54,160 nucleotides of DNA from Sulfitobacter sp. DFL-14 (GTDB lineage: Bacteria; Pseudomonadota; Alphaproteobacteria; Rhodobacterales; Rhodobacteraceae). Below are positions 44,833 to 52,824 of this stretch, piece after piece (within the stretch, counting starts at the first letter, position 1; each line of letters opens with the position of its first letter). The translations under genes and the position numbers were made by a program. The notes beneath the pieces are model-generated. The model saw nothing but the letters and a program-made list of their open reading frames with translations, was not told the origin of the DNA and did not search any database. The DNA is taken from positions 95,175 to 149,334 of the forward strand of contig NZ_QBFD01000046.1 in NCBI RefSeq assembly GCF_003335585.1. Direction: 5' to 3'.

Positions 44833-46248
44833 ATGAATATCGCTTCTGATATCGAAGTTTACATGTTGACGCTGATCAACGAGGTTCGTGCCGAACATGG
44901 CTTGGGGGCGCTGACCCTTGAATTGAATCTGAACCAATCTGCAGACAACCATAGCAACTGGATGACCCAGACCGATACCTTCAGCCATACCGGCGCCGGT
45001 GACAGCACGGCGAATGATCGCATTCGGGCGGCAGGCTTTGACCTTGCCGGCACCTGGCGGACCGGTGAGAACCTTGCGGTTCAGACCATTCGCGGCCCGG
45101 ATGGCCTGTGGGACGATGTGCGCGACCTGCATGAGGGGCTGATGAACTCCGCCTCGCACCGGGCGAATATCCTGAACGCGAGCTTTACCCACATCGGCAT
45201 CGGCATTGACGTCGGCCCGATGAGCTATGGCACCGGCACCTTTTACAACTCCATCGTCGTCACCCAGAACTTTGGCGCGACCCAGGGCGCTTTGGACGAG
45301 CAGATCATGGGCGACGCCCGCGCCAACGTGATCGAAACATCCTTTGGCGAGGATTATATCAACGGCGGTGCAGGCAATGATCTGATCAGCACCGGCAGCG
45401 GCCGCGACACCATCGACGGCGGCGGCGGCAATGACAGCGTCCGCGCGGGCGATGGCGCGGACTTCGTACGTGGTGGCATTGGCGCGGACAATCTGCACGG
45501 CAATGCCGGGTCTGACACCATTCTGGGTGATGCCGGCAACGATGTCATCCTCGGCGGCAACGGGAACGATCTGCTGCGCGGCGGCGCGCAGGAGGACAGC
45601 ATCGCCGGTGGCGAGGGCAATGACCACATCTTTGGCGAAGGCGGCTTTGACCTGCTGCGCGGCGGCGCGGGCAATGACACCATCGATGGCGGGCATCAGG
45701 CCGACAACCTTTACGGCGACGGCGGCGACGACCTGCTGCTGGGCGGCGCCGGCTTCGACCGGCTGTTCGGCGGCGACGGCAATGACCTGCTCCTTGGCGG
45801 CGATACCGGTGATGCATTGTTCGGGCAAATGGGCAATGACACCCTGCGCGGCGAAGACGGCGATGACCGCTTCTTCGGCGGCCAGGGCAATGACCTGATC
45901 GAGGGTGGCAACGGCAATGACGCGATGAGAGGTGGTGCGGGTTTTGACCGGCTGGACGGGGGGGCAGGCAATGACGTGCTGGTCGGCCTCTTCAACGCCG
46001 ACACCTTTGTCTTTGTGGATATGGCCGGCGGCTTCGGCAATGACACCATCAATGATTTCGACGCCACCAACCCCTTTGAGCGGATCGACCTCAGCCGGGC
46101 ACATGCGATTACCGATTTCAACGACCTGATCACGCATCACGTCCAGCAGGTCGGCCGCAGCGTGCTGATCGACGCAGGCGACAACAGTTCCATCCTTCTG
46201 CTTGGCGTCAGCCTGGGCGATCTCGACGGGACCGATTTCATCTTCTGA
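44833..46248 (+). CDS. CAP-domain RTX protein, predicted type I secreted
   Basis: A 471-residue protein. Residues 1-155 form a CAP (SCP/PR1-like) domain with LINEVRAEHGLGALTL, NHSNWM, the SHTGAGDS loop, GENLA and HRANIL. About 17 RTX GGxGxDxLxG nonapeptides follow at about 165-390. The C-terminal 80 residues (TFVFVDMAGGFGNDTINDFD...LLLGVSLGDLDGTDFIF, positions about 390-471) resemble the serralysin-type T1SS signal. There is no N-terminal signal peptide, as expected for type I export. AAGGA precedes ATG 44833, and a strong terminator follows. No T1SS genes lie nearby. Confidence 0.93.
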   Translation: MNIASDIEVYMLTLINEVRAEHGLGALTLELNLNQSADNHSNWMTQTDTFSHTGAGDSTANDRIRAAGFDLAGTWRTGENLAVQTIRGPDGLWDDVRDLHEGLMNSASHRANILNASFTHIGIGIDVGPMSYGTGTFYNSIVVTQNFGATQGALDEQIMGDARANVIETSFGEDYINGGAGNDLISTGSGRDTIDGGGGNDSVRAGDGADFVRGGIGADNLHGNAGSDTILGDAGNDVILGGNGNDLLRGGAQEDSIAGGEGNDHIFGEGGFDLLRGGAGNDTIDGGHQADNLYGDGGDDLLLGGAGFDRLFGGDGNDLLLGGDTGDALFGQMGNDTLRGEDGDDRFFGGQGNDLIEGGNGNDAMRGGAGFDRLDGGAGNDVLVGLFNADTFVFVDMAGGFGNDTINDFDATNPFERIDLSRAHAITDFNDLITHHVQQVGRSVLIDAGDNSSILLLGVSLGDLDGTDFIF

Positions 46249-46277
46249 CCTGCCCGGTTGAATGTGCCGATGGCCTG

Positions 46278-46304
46278 AAAGGTGCGGGAAACCGCACCTT
46301 TTTT
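46278..46304 (+). terminator. Intrinsic terminator of the CAP-RTX gene
   Basis: AAAGGTGCGG, GAAA and CCGCACCTTT form a perfect stem with a stable tetraloop, followed by a T-run, 30 bp after the stop codon. Confidence 0.95.
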
Positions 46305-46418
46305 CATTTCTTTTCATTTCCAGCCGGATTGCTGACCTCCTGACCAAGAATTTGACTGCATCTGCTTGCACCGGCGCGGCACATTAGCCAAAAGGTTTAT
46401 AACTTCAGGAGCATACTT

Positions 46419-47210
46419 TTGACCGTCGGACTAGCCATCATCGCCCATGCCATACGCATGTTGATCCATGAGCCGGGCACCACCCTGCGGGTGATCCTGC
46501 CGGGGCTGGCCATGGTCCTGCTCAGCACCATCGCAGCGACAGTGCTGGTATCCGATGTGATTGCCGCCCTCTCCAGCAGCGACACCAATGCGATACTTCA
46601 GATCGCCCCCGCCGATGTCCTGCTGATGCTGGCGCTGGGGCTGACCGGGCTGCTGGGCTATGCCCTGATGGCGATCCACTGGCACCGCCATGTCCTGCTG
46701 AACGGCCCGGAGCGCGCCCGGGACCTGCGTCCGGGCTGGAGCGTCATCGCCTTCTACATCTGGCGGGCCATCACTGTTGCCCTTGTCCAGATGCTGGCAG
46801 CCGTTCCGATTCTGACTGCCCTCACCGTGCTGGCCGGGATCACCGGCTGGCAGGCCACGCCGGGCCAGACCGGCTCCTCCATGATCCTCGGGCTTCTGGC
46901 GGGCATCGCCTTTATCTGGATCGCCCTGCGGTTCAGCATCACCCTGCCCGCCGCCGCCATGGGCCAGCGCATGGGCCTGCTGCAAAGCTGGATCGTCTCT
47001 GCCCCGATGTCCGGCGCGATCCTGTCGGTTGCGGCCCTGCTGTCCCTGATCAGCGTGGCGACGAGCGTTATCCTGTCGCTGCTGTTGCCGGGGCCCGGCC
47101 CCGCGGGCCTGCTGCTGGAAACCTGTGTGTTCCTGGCCGAAGGGATCATCTTTGTCTCGGTCCTGACGACGCTCTACGGTCATCTGGTGGAAAAACGCCC
47201 CCTGGGCTGA
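46419..47210 (+). CDS. Polytopic membrane protein of unknown function
   Basis: A 263-residue protein with about six hydrophobic segments (roughly 22-48, 62-84, 105-140, 150-172, 200-225 and 228-252). Translation starts at TTG 46419, with AGGAG 7 nt upstream; no better start exists. It resembles the loosely conserved multi-pass proteins of roseobacters but carries no motif I can name. It converges on mrp with only 12 bp between stops. Confidence 0.78.
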   Translation: MTVGLAIIAHAIRMLIHEPGTTLRVILPGLAMVLLSTIAATVLVSDVIAALSSSDTNAILQIAPADVLLMLALGLTGLLGYALMAIHWHRHVLLNGPERARDLRPGWSVIAFYIWRAITVALVQMLAAVPILTALTVLAGITGWQATPGQTGSSMILGLLAGIAFIWIALRFSITLPAAAMGQRMGLLQSWIVSAPMSGAILSVAALLSLISVATSVILSLLLPGPGPAGLLLETCVFLAEGIIFVSVLTTLYGHLVEKRPLG

Positions 47211-47222
47211 AGCGGCAGCGGC

Positions 47223-48296
47223 TCAGGCCATGCCGCCCTTGACCAGCCCTTCCGCAATCCGCGCATAGGCCTGCGCCATCGGGCCGTCACCGGCGGCCAC
47301 CGGCGTGCCCGCATCCCCCGCCAGACGGGTTTCCAGATCAATCGGCAAAGCCCCGAGCAAGGGCACGCCCATCTTCTCGGCCTCCGCCGCGACACCACCA
47401 TGCCCGAAAATCGCATGTTCCGCCCCGCAATCGGGACAGACAAACATCGACATGTTCTCGATCAGCCCCAGAACCGGGGTCTTGAGCGTCGCAAACATGT
47501 CGATGGCCTTGCGCGCATCGATCAGGGCCACGTCCTGCGGCGTGCTGACAACAATCGCCCCGGTCAGTTCGGACTTGGTACAAAGGGTCAGCTGCACATC
47601 CCCCGTGCCCGGCGGCAGATCGACCAGCAGCACGTCCAGCTCCCCCCATTGCACCTGCCCCAGCATCTGCTGCAATGCGCCCATGAGCATCGGTCCGCGC
47701 CAGACCACCGCCTTGCCCTCTTCCATCATGAAGCCGATAGACATCATCGTGACCCCATGCGCCTGCAAGGGGATGATCGTCTTGCCATCCGGGCTGGCGG
47801 GACGCTTGTTCACCCCCATCATGCGGGGCTGGCTGGGGCCATAGATATCCGCGTCCAGCAGCCCCACCCGGCGGCCCTGACGGGCCAGCGCCACGGCAAG
47901 GTTGGAGCTGACGGTTGATTTGCCCACCCCGCCCTTGCCGGAGGCAATGGCGAGAATGCGGTCCACCCCTGCGGGCCTGACCGGGCCCTCCTGCGGCTTG
48001 GGATGGCCCCCGATCTTCAGGCTGGGCGGTGCCGGCGGTTTCCTGGCCGGCCCATGCGCCGTCAGGGCCACGGAAACGCTGCGCACCCCCGGCAATTCCG
48101 CGACAACCTTTTCCGCCGCGTCACGCAGCGGGCCCATGGCCTGCGCCACCTCGGCAGACGGCGCCTCGATGACAAAGCGCACCACGTCATCGTCGATCCG
48201 CAAGGCCCGGACCAGATCATGTTCCATCAGGCTCTTGCCATCGGGCAGGCTCACACGGGAAAGCGCGGTTTCGACATCGGTCTTGGTGATCGGCAT
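47223..48296 (-). CDS. mrp: Mrp/NBP35 family Fe-S carrier ATPase
   Basis: A 357-residue Fe-S cluster carrier. The N-terminal DUF59/MIP18 domain covers about residues 1-80. The P-loop is SGKGGVGKSTVSSNLA, then DADIYGPSQPRMMG and LLVDLPPGTGD follow. The cluster-binding CxxC is in FVCPDCGAEH. ATG 48296 has AGGAG 6 nt upstream. It delivers [4Fe-4S] clusters to apoproteins (ApbC activity). Confidence 0.95.
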   Translation of the reverse strand: MPITKTDVETALSRVSLPDGKSLMEHDLVRALRIDDDVVRFVIEAPSAEVAQAMGPLRDAAEKVVAELPGVRSVSVALTAHGPARKPPAPPSLKIGGHPKPQEGPVRPAGVDRILAIASGKGGVGKSTVSSNLAVALARQGRRVGLLDADIYGPSQPRMMGVNKRPASPDGKTIIPLQAHGVTMMSIGFMMEEGKAVVWRGPMLMGALQQMLGQVQWGELDVLLVDLPPGTGDVQLTLCTKSELTGAIVVSTPQDVALIDARKAIDMFATLKTPVLGLIENMSMFVCPDCGAEHAIFGHGGVAAEAEKMGVPLLGALPIDLETRLAGDAGTPVAAGDGPMAQAYARIAEGLVKGGMA

Positions 48297-48414
48297 GATA
48301 ATCTCCTGTGGCTGCCCCTGACATGCCAGTTTCTGCAAAAATCACAAGGGGAGGCGCGCATCTGCCCAAGTCTTCGGCACAGCGCCCAGGAAACGTACCG
48401 GAAAACCATGTTAT

Positions 48415-48429
48415 TGCTGCATAGCAGCA
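48415..48429. promoter_or_regulatory. Perfect inverted repeat between mrp and the sRNA
   Basis: TGCTGC, ATA and GCAGCA form a perfect palindrome 118 bp upstream of mrp and just before the sRNA promoter. It is placed to control either unit. The binding protein is unknown. Confidence 0.35.
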
Positions 48430-48444
48430 TTGCAAAACTATTCA

Positions 48445-48473
48445 TTGTGCAGGCGCAGCATTGCGGCGATATT
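48445..48473 (+). promoter_or_regulatory. Candidate promoter of cuckoo-like RNA 1
   Basis: TTGTGC and GATATT are spaced by 17 nt, about 40 bp before the first CCTCC-loop hairpin. The -10 match is only moderate. Confidence 0.3.
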
Positions 48474-48479
48474 GTGTAC

Positions 48480-48593
48480 AGGAAGCGCGGCAACGCCCTT
48501 CGAGAGAAAGACCAGACGGGGTCATCCTCCTCCCGACACCGTCTGTGATTGGCGGCGACATCCTCCTCCTCCCTGATGTCGCCGCCCTTTTTC
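48480..48593 (+). ncRNA. Cuckoo/CcsR-like RNA 1 (two CCUCC-loop hairpins)
   Basis: Hairpin 1 pairs CAGACGGGGTC (48513-48523) with GACACCGTCTG (48535-48545) around ATCCTCCTCCC, with one mismatch. Hairpin 2 pairs GGCGGCGACATC (48551-48562) perfectly with GATGTCGCCGCC (48575-48586) around CTCCTCCTCCCT and ends CTTTTTC, so it also serves as terminator. Two stem-loops exposing anti-Shine-Dalgarno CCUCC motifs beside a DUF1127 gene define the alphaproteobacterial cuckoo RNAs, including CcsR1-4 of R. sphaeroides. The 5' end is uncertain. Confidence 0.8.
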
Positions 48594-48716
48594 TGTTCCA
48601 CCCCCCTGCTCGCAAGTACCGCGCCCTCCACAGCGCGGCGTTTCCGTATTCAGAACAATGACTTGTCGAAATGCCGCCCATGCGCGCGCCGCATAACGGC
48701 AATGCAGCGATGGACG

Positions 48717-48744
48717 TTGTTCAGGATTTTTTGAGGCGTATATG
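48717..48744 (+). promoter_or_regulatory. Candidate promoter of the DUF1127 gene
   Basis: TTGTTC and TATATG are spaced by 16 nt, ending about 45 bp before the start codon. The -10 region lies within the inverted repeat GAGGC-GTATAT-GCCTC. Homologous loci in Rhodobacter are driven by RpoH-type sigma factors; I cannot tell which sigma factor applies here. Confidence 0.35.
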
Positions 48745-48789
48745 CCTCTCATCCGAAACGACGATGATATGAAAACAAGAGGCGCCAAA

Positions 48790-49002
48790 ATGGCATATTC
48801 GACCCTGACAACCGCACCGACATCTTCCTTGCTCAGCCGCATCGGCTCCGCCTTTGATGCGCTGGCAACCCGCTACAAACAGCACCGCATGTACCGCGAA
48901 ACATTCGACGGTCTCAGCGCATTGAGCAACCGCGACCTGGCCGACCTCGGCCTGAGCCGCAGCGACATCAAGCGCATTGCGATGGAAGCCGCCCGCGGCT
49001 GA
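48790..49002 (+). CDS. DUF1127 domain protein (CcaF1-like)
   Basis: A 70-residue basic protein. The DUF1127 core is LSALSNRDLADLGLSRSDIKRI at about residues 42-63, preceded by an Arg/Tyr-rich helix. I chose ATG 48790 (MAYSTLTTAP), the usual roseobacter N-terminus, over ATGs at 48742 and 48769. In R. sphaeroides the equivalent protein CcaF1 binds RNA and affects maturation of the co-transcribed CcsR RNAs. Here it lies between one upstream and two downstream CCUCC-loop RNAs, so the same role is likely. Confidence 0.9.
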   Translation: MAYSTLTTAPTSSLLSRIGSAFDALATRYKQHRMYRETFDGLSALSNRDLADLGLSRSDIKRIAMEAARG

Positions 49003-49012
49003 GACACCTGAA

Positions 49013-49095
49013 TCGGTCGTCCGCCTCCTCCCGGCTGGACGACTGGTACCCGGGGCCGCTGCACTTTCCTCCTCCCTGATGCAGCAGCGCCCCGA
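49013..49095 (+). ncRNA. Cuckoo/CcsR-like RNA 2
   Basis: It starts 10 nt after the DUF1127 stop, so it is probably processed from that mRNA. Hairpin A pairs GTCGTCC (49016-49022) with GGACGAC (49037-49043), with an inner GCC/GGC, leaving TCCTCCC in the loop. Hairpin B pairs CGGGGC (49051-49056) with GCCCCG (49089-49094) and GCTGCA (49058-49063) with TGCAGC (49080-49085) around a loop containing CCTCCTCCC. No T-run follows, so separation from RNA 3 would need cleavage. Confidence 0.78.
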
Positions 49096-49099
49096 CAAG

Positions 49100-49180
49100 A
49101 CCCGAAGCCGATCCTCCCTTGACGCTTCGGGCCGACAAAGAGCAGCGGTGCCGTCCTCCCACGGCATCGCTGTTTCTTTA
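49100..49180 (+). ncRNA. Cuckoo/CcsR-like RNA 3 with terminator
   Basis: Hairpin C pairs CCCGAAGC (49101-49108) perfectly with GCTTCGGG (49124-49131) around a loop containing CCTCCC. Hairpin D pairs AGCGGTGCCGT (49144-49154) with ACGGCATCGCT (49161-49171), with one G-U, around the bare hexaloop CCTCCC, and is followed by GTTTCTTT. Hairpin D should end the DUF1127-RNA transcript. Confidence 0.78.
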
Positions 49181-49443
49181 TCCGCCCCCAAACATCTCTG
49201 GTCTGGCGCCGCCCTTGCTTGAACCTGGCAGGGCGCGCGACGGGTGGACACACCAGCCAAATCGCCGAGGGCCCCCGAAGGGGATACGGCTATTTTGCTT
49301 GTGGGGCCGCACGACGGGTGCCAGGACGGGATCAATCAAGGACGGTGCCAGATCCTCTGGGATGGTGGGCCCGCGGCGAAAATCAATCATGTCTTGCGCG
49401 CGCAGCGCGCTCCGCAGGATCACGCCTGCGTCAGGGCATCCGG
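49181..49443. other. Intergenic remainder before uvrD
   Basis: These 263 bp between the small-RNA array and the uvrD stop show no gene. There are only GC-rich local stems such as GGGCCCCC/GGGG near 49270-49280. I see no remnant of a known gene. Confidence 0.4.
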
Positions 49444-51786
49444 TCAGAACGGGACGTCATCGCAGCCGGACAGGAATCGCGAGACCACCTTCTTCACGCC
49501 GGCCTTCTCGAAATCCACTTCCAGCTTGTCACCTTCGATCCCGATGATCGCACCATAGCCGAACTTCTGGTGAAACACCCGTTCGCCCATGACAAAACTG
49601 CTGACAGCCTGCATGTCGATGGTCACATTGCGCTGCTCGCGCGGCTGGCTGATGCCACGTTCGCCCGCCCGGGCCTGCAGGCGCCGCCAGCCGGGCGAAT
49701 TATAGACATTCGCCTCCGCCGCCGCCTCATGCAGGGTGCTTTTCGGCATCGCCGCCCCGAAACTGCCGCCATACAGGCCGGGCGGGGTCAGCACCTCCAC
49801 GTGGTCCTCGGGCAATTCGTCGATGAACCGCGAGGGCATGGCGCTTTGCCATTGGCCGAACACCATGCGGTTCCCGGCGAATGAGATCGTGCATAATTCC
49901 TCGGCCCGGGTGATCCCGACATAGGCCAGACGGCGCTCTTCCTCCAACCCCTTGATCCCGCTCTCATCCATGGAGCGTTGCGAGGGAAACAGCCCGTCTT
50001 CCCAGCCCGGCAGGAAGACGGCCGGAAATTCCAGCCCCTTGGCCGCATGCAGGGTCATGATGCTGACCTTCTCGCCGCCATCGTCGCTTTCATTGTCCAT
50101 GATCAGGCTGACATGTTCCAGAAAGCCCTGCAGGTTCTCAAACTGCTCCAGCGCCTTCACCAGTTCCTTGAGGTTATCAAGCCGCCCCGGCGCCTCCGGC
50201 GTCTTGTCGTTCTGCCACATGCCGGTATAGCCGGATTCGTCCAGGATGATCTCTGCCAGTTCCACATGGCTGCTGCTGTCATCCGCCGCCATCCGACCCC
50301 AGCGGTCGATCCCCTCGATCAGTTGCCGCAGCTGCGCCGCGCCCTTGCCGCCGATGCCGTCATGCGCCAGCAGGATGCGTGCGCCTTCCACCAGGTTCAC
50401 GCCATGTTCGCGGGCGGTGGTCTGGATCTTCTGCTGCGCCACATTGCCCAGCCCCCGCTTGGGCGTGTTCACGATCCGCTCAAAGGCCAGATCATCATCG
50501 GGCGAGGTCACCACCCGGAAATAGGCCATCGCGTCCCGGATCTCCAACCGCTCGTAGAAACGCGGCCCGCCGATCACCCGGTAGGGCAGACCGATGGTCA
50601 GGAACCGGTCCTCGAAGGCACGCATCTGGTGGCTGGCGCGCACCAGGATGGCCATGGAATCGAGCCCCATCGCATCCATCCCACGGGTGCCGCGCTGCAT
50701 CGCCTCGATTTCCTCGCCGATCCAGCGGGCCTCTTCCTCACCGTCCCAATGGCCGATCAGGCGCACCTTCTCGCCCTCCTCGGCCTCGGTCCACAGCGTC
50801 TTGCCCAGCCGCCCCTCGTTGCCCGCGATCACGCCGGAAGCGGCGGCAAGGATATGCGGGGTGGAGCGGTAGTTCTGCTCCAGCTTGACCACATGCGCGC
50901 CGGGAAAGTCGGTCTCGAAGCGCAGGATGTTGCCCACTTCGGCGCCGCGCCAGCCATAGATCGACTGGTCGTCGTCGCCCACGCAGCAGATGTTGCGGTG
51001 CCCCTGCGCCAACAGCCGCAGCCAGAGGTACTGGGCCACGTTGGTATCCTGGTATTCATCCACCAGAATAAATCTGAACCAGCGCTGATACTGCTCCAGC
51101 ACATCCGGGTGCCTTTGAAAGATCGTGACCATATGCAGCAGCAGGTCGCCGAAATCGCAGGCGTTCAGCTCTTTCAGCCGCCGCTGGTACTGATCATAGA
51201 TCTCCGTGCCGCGATTGTTGTAGAGACCCGCATCGGCAGCAGGCACCTTTTCAGGCGTCAGCGCACGGTTCTTCCAGTTGTCGATGATTCCGGACAGCAT
51301 CCGGGCAGGCCAGCGCTTGTCGTCGATATTCTCTGCCGCGACCAATTGCTTGAGCAGGCGCAGCTGATCATCCGTGTCCAGAATGGTGAAGTTCGACTTC
51401 AGCCCCACCAGTTCGGCGTGGCGGCGCAGAAGTTTCACGCAGATGGCGTGGAACGTGCCCAGCCATGGCATCCCCTCGACCTGCTGACCCAGCATCTGGC
51501 CCACGCGATTCTTCATCTCGCGCGCCGCCTTGTTGGTAAAGGTCACCGCCAGCACTTCATTGGGCCGCGCACGGCCCGTCACCATCAGGTGAACGATCCG
51601 CGTGGTCAGCGCCTTGGTCTTGCCGGTGCCTGCCCCCGCCAGCATCAGCACGGGGCCGTCCAATTGTTCGACCGCGGCACGTTGCGCGGGGTTCAGACCA
51701 TCCAGGTAGGGCTGCGGCCGCGCTGCCATTGCGCGGGCGGACAGCGACGCGCCTTCGAAGGCGTCCATTTCATCAAAGCTGCTCAT
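49444..51786 (-). CDS. uvrD: ATP-dependent DNA helicase UvrD/PcrA
   Basis: A 780-residue superfamily 1A helicase of about the usual length. Walker A is in LAGAGTGKTKALTTRI, motif Ia is VTFTNKAAREMK, motif II is LVDEYQDTN, motif III is DDDQSIYGWRGA, motif IV is LEQNYRS, and motifs V/VI are TLHAAKGLEFP and RLAYVGITRAEE. The C-terminal 50 residues form the PcrA/UvrD tail (FHQKFGYGAIIGIEGDKLEV). It unwinds DNA in repair. The start is uncertain (51786 or 51798); neither has a good Shine-Dalgarno site. Confidence 0.96.
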   Translation of the reverse strand: MSSFDEMDAFEGASLSARAMAARPQPYLDGLNPAQRAAVEQLDGPVLMLAGAGTGKTKALTTRIVHLMVTGRARPNEVLAVTFTNKAAREMKNRVGQMLGQQVEGMPWLGTFHAICVKLLRRHAELVGLKSNFTILDTDDQLRLLKQLVAAENIDDKRWPARMLSGIIDNWKNRALTPEKVPAADAGLYNNRGTEIYDQYQRRLKELNACDFGDLLLHMVTIFQRHPDVLEQYQRWFRFILVDEYQDTNVAQYLWLRLLAQGHRNICCVGDDDQSIYGWRGAEVGNILRFETDFPGAHVVKLEQNYRSTPHILAAASGVIAGNEGRLGKTLWTEAEEGEKVRLIGHWDGEEEARWIGEEIEAMQRGTRGMDAMGLDSMAILVRASHQMRAFEDRFLTIGLPYRVIGGPRFYERLEIRDAMAYFRVVTSPDDDLAFERIVNTPKRGLGNVAQQKIQTTAREHGVNLVEGARILLAHDGIGGKGAAQLRQLIEGIDRWGRMAADDSSSHVELAEIILDESGYTGMWQNDKTPEAPGRLDNLKELVKALEQFENLQGFLEHVSLIMDNESDDGGEKVSIMTLHAAKGLEFPAVFLPGWEDGLFPSQRSMDESGIKGLEEERRLAYVGITRAEELCTISFAGNRMVFGQWQSAMPSRFIDELPEDHVEVLTPPGLYGGSFGAAMPKSTLHEAAAEANVYNSPGWRRLQARAGERGISQPREQRNVTIDMQAVSSFVMGERVFHQKFGYGAIIGIEGDKLEVDFEKAGVKKVVSRFLSGCDDVPF

Positions 51787-51993
51787 GCCGCGAAACATAG
51801 CGAGTCGCGGGCCTGATGGAAAGCCAGGTTCTCATTATGTTCACGGCTCGTAAATCAGCCCTAACAGAGCCTAAAAATATCAGTCTAACCATATGCTTTA
51901 GAAGAATTTTCAACGGCTTTAACTGTTTACGGTTCTCTAACCAAATGGCGCTTAGTTTGTTTGGAGTTGGGCAACAAGAACAAGGAAGAAGCA

Positions 51994-52764
51994 ATGTTCA
52001 CCACAGCAGATGTTCGGGGCCTGCGGCGGCAGATCGACAGGTTCAACGTGCCCATGTTCATCGTCCAGCGCTACCGCGACACCGACACCTTTGAAATTCT
52101 CGCCCTGAACCGCCGGCACGAAATCGAAAGCGGCATGTCGATGGAGGGCGTGATGGGCAAACCCCTGAGTGATCTGTTGCCACCGAAACAGGCCGCCGCC
52201 ACCGCGGAGAAATATGAAAAATGCCTGACGGAGAAAGCGCCCCTGCGCTACCGGGAGGTCCTGAACCTGCCAAGCGGCTCGATGATCTGGGATACGACCT
52301 TGCAATATGCGCATATCGCCGGACAGCCGGACCGGATCATCGGCAGCGCCATCGTGCTGGAGCGGATCGAACATGACGACCATGACGAGCTTGCCTTTCA
52401 GGACATGCGGTATCTTGCTGCCGCATCGGGCTGTGAACTGGGCAAGGTTTCCGCCCTGCTTGAAGCCGTGGAACAGGGACATTTCAATTCAGAGCGTCTG
52501 GCAGGTTCGGCCGGGATGCTGGCAGGTCTGTGTCGGACGATCGATTCCAAGCTGAACGAAATCCGCACCGCTGCGGAAAGGCGTATCAATGACCGTGCCG
52601 CCCGCGCCGTGGCACCCGCCCGGGTTCACCTGATCGAAACGCCCAAGTCGCAGACCCACAACACGGATGAGGTTGATGCCGCGATCGCGGCGCTGGTGGC
52701 GCTGATCGGTGCAATGCCGGATCGCGACGCCCTGTCATCGCATCGGGCTTCCGCAAACAACTGA
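51994..52764 (+). CDS. PAS domain-containing protein
   Basis: A 256-residue cytosolic protein. Residues 10-130 look like a PAS fold (FNVPMFIVQRYRDTDTFEIL, GKPLSDLLPP, LNLPSGSMIWDTTLQYA, then GQPDRIIGSAIVLERI). The second half is helical, with no recognisable kinase, GGDEF or HTH domain. ATG 51994 has AAGGAAG about 7 nt upstream. It stands alone, divergent from uvrD, so the ligand and output partner are unknown. Confidence 0.72.
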   Translation: MFTTADVRGLRRQIDRFNVPMFIVQRYRDTDTFEILALNRRHEIESGMSMEGVMGKPLSDLLPPKQAAATAEKYEKCLTEKAPLRYREVLNLPSGSMIWDTTLQYAHIAGQPDRIIGSAIVLERIEHDDHDELAFQDMRYLAAASGCELGKVSALLEAVEQGHFNSERLAGSAGMLAGLCRTIDSKLNEIRTAAERRINDRAARAVAPARVHLIETPKSQTHNTDEVDAAIAALVALIGAMPDRDALSSHRASANN

Positions 52765-52824
52765 TGATCTGCACGCCGTTACCGGGCATCTGGACATTGC
52801 CATCTGACCCGGCACAAATGGCGC

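Larger units (their letters stand above)
48297..48789. other. Non-coding interval between mrp and the DUF1127 gene
   Basis: These 493 bp hold no protein gene I can support. They contain a perfect palindrome at 48415-48429, a possible promoter at 48445-48473, a two-hairpin CCTCC-loop RNA at about 48480-48593, and the DUF1127 promoter region. Confidence 0.7.

Noticed and set aside
49181..49443. Additional CCTCC-loop hairpins after RNA 3
   Set aside because: GC-rich stems occur but none presents a CCTCC loop, so the array appears to end at 49180.
49978..51816. 612-codon plus-strand open frame
   Set aside because: It is a shadow of uvrD; the minus strand carries all helicase motifs.
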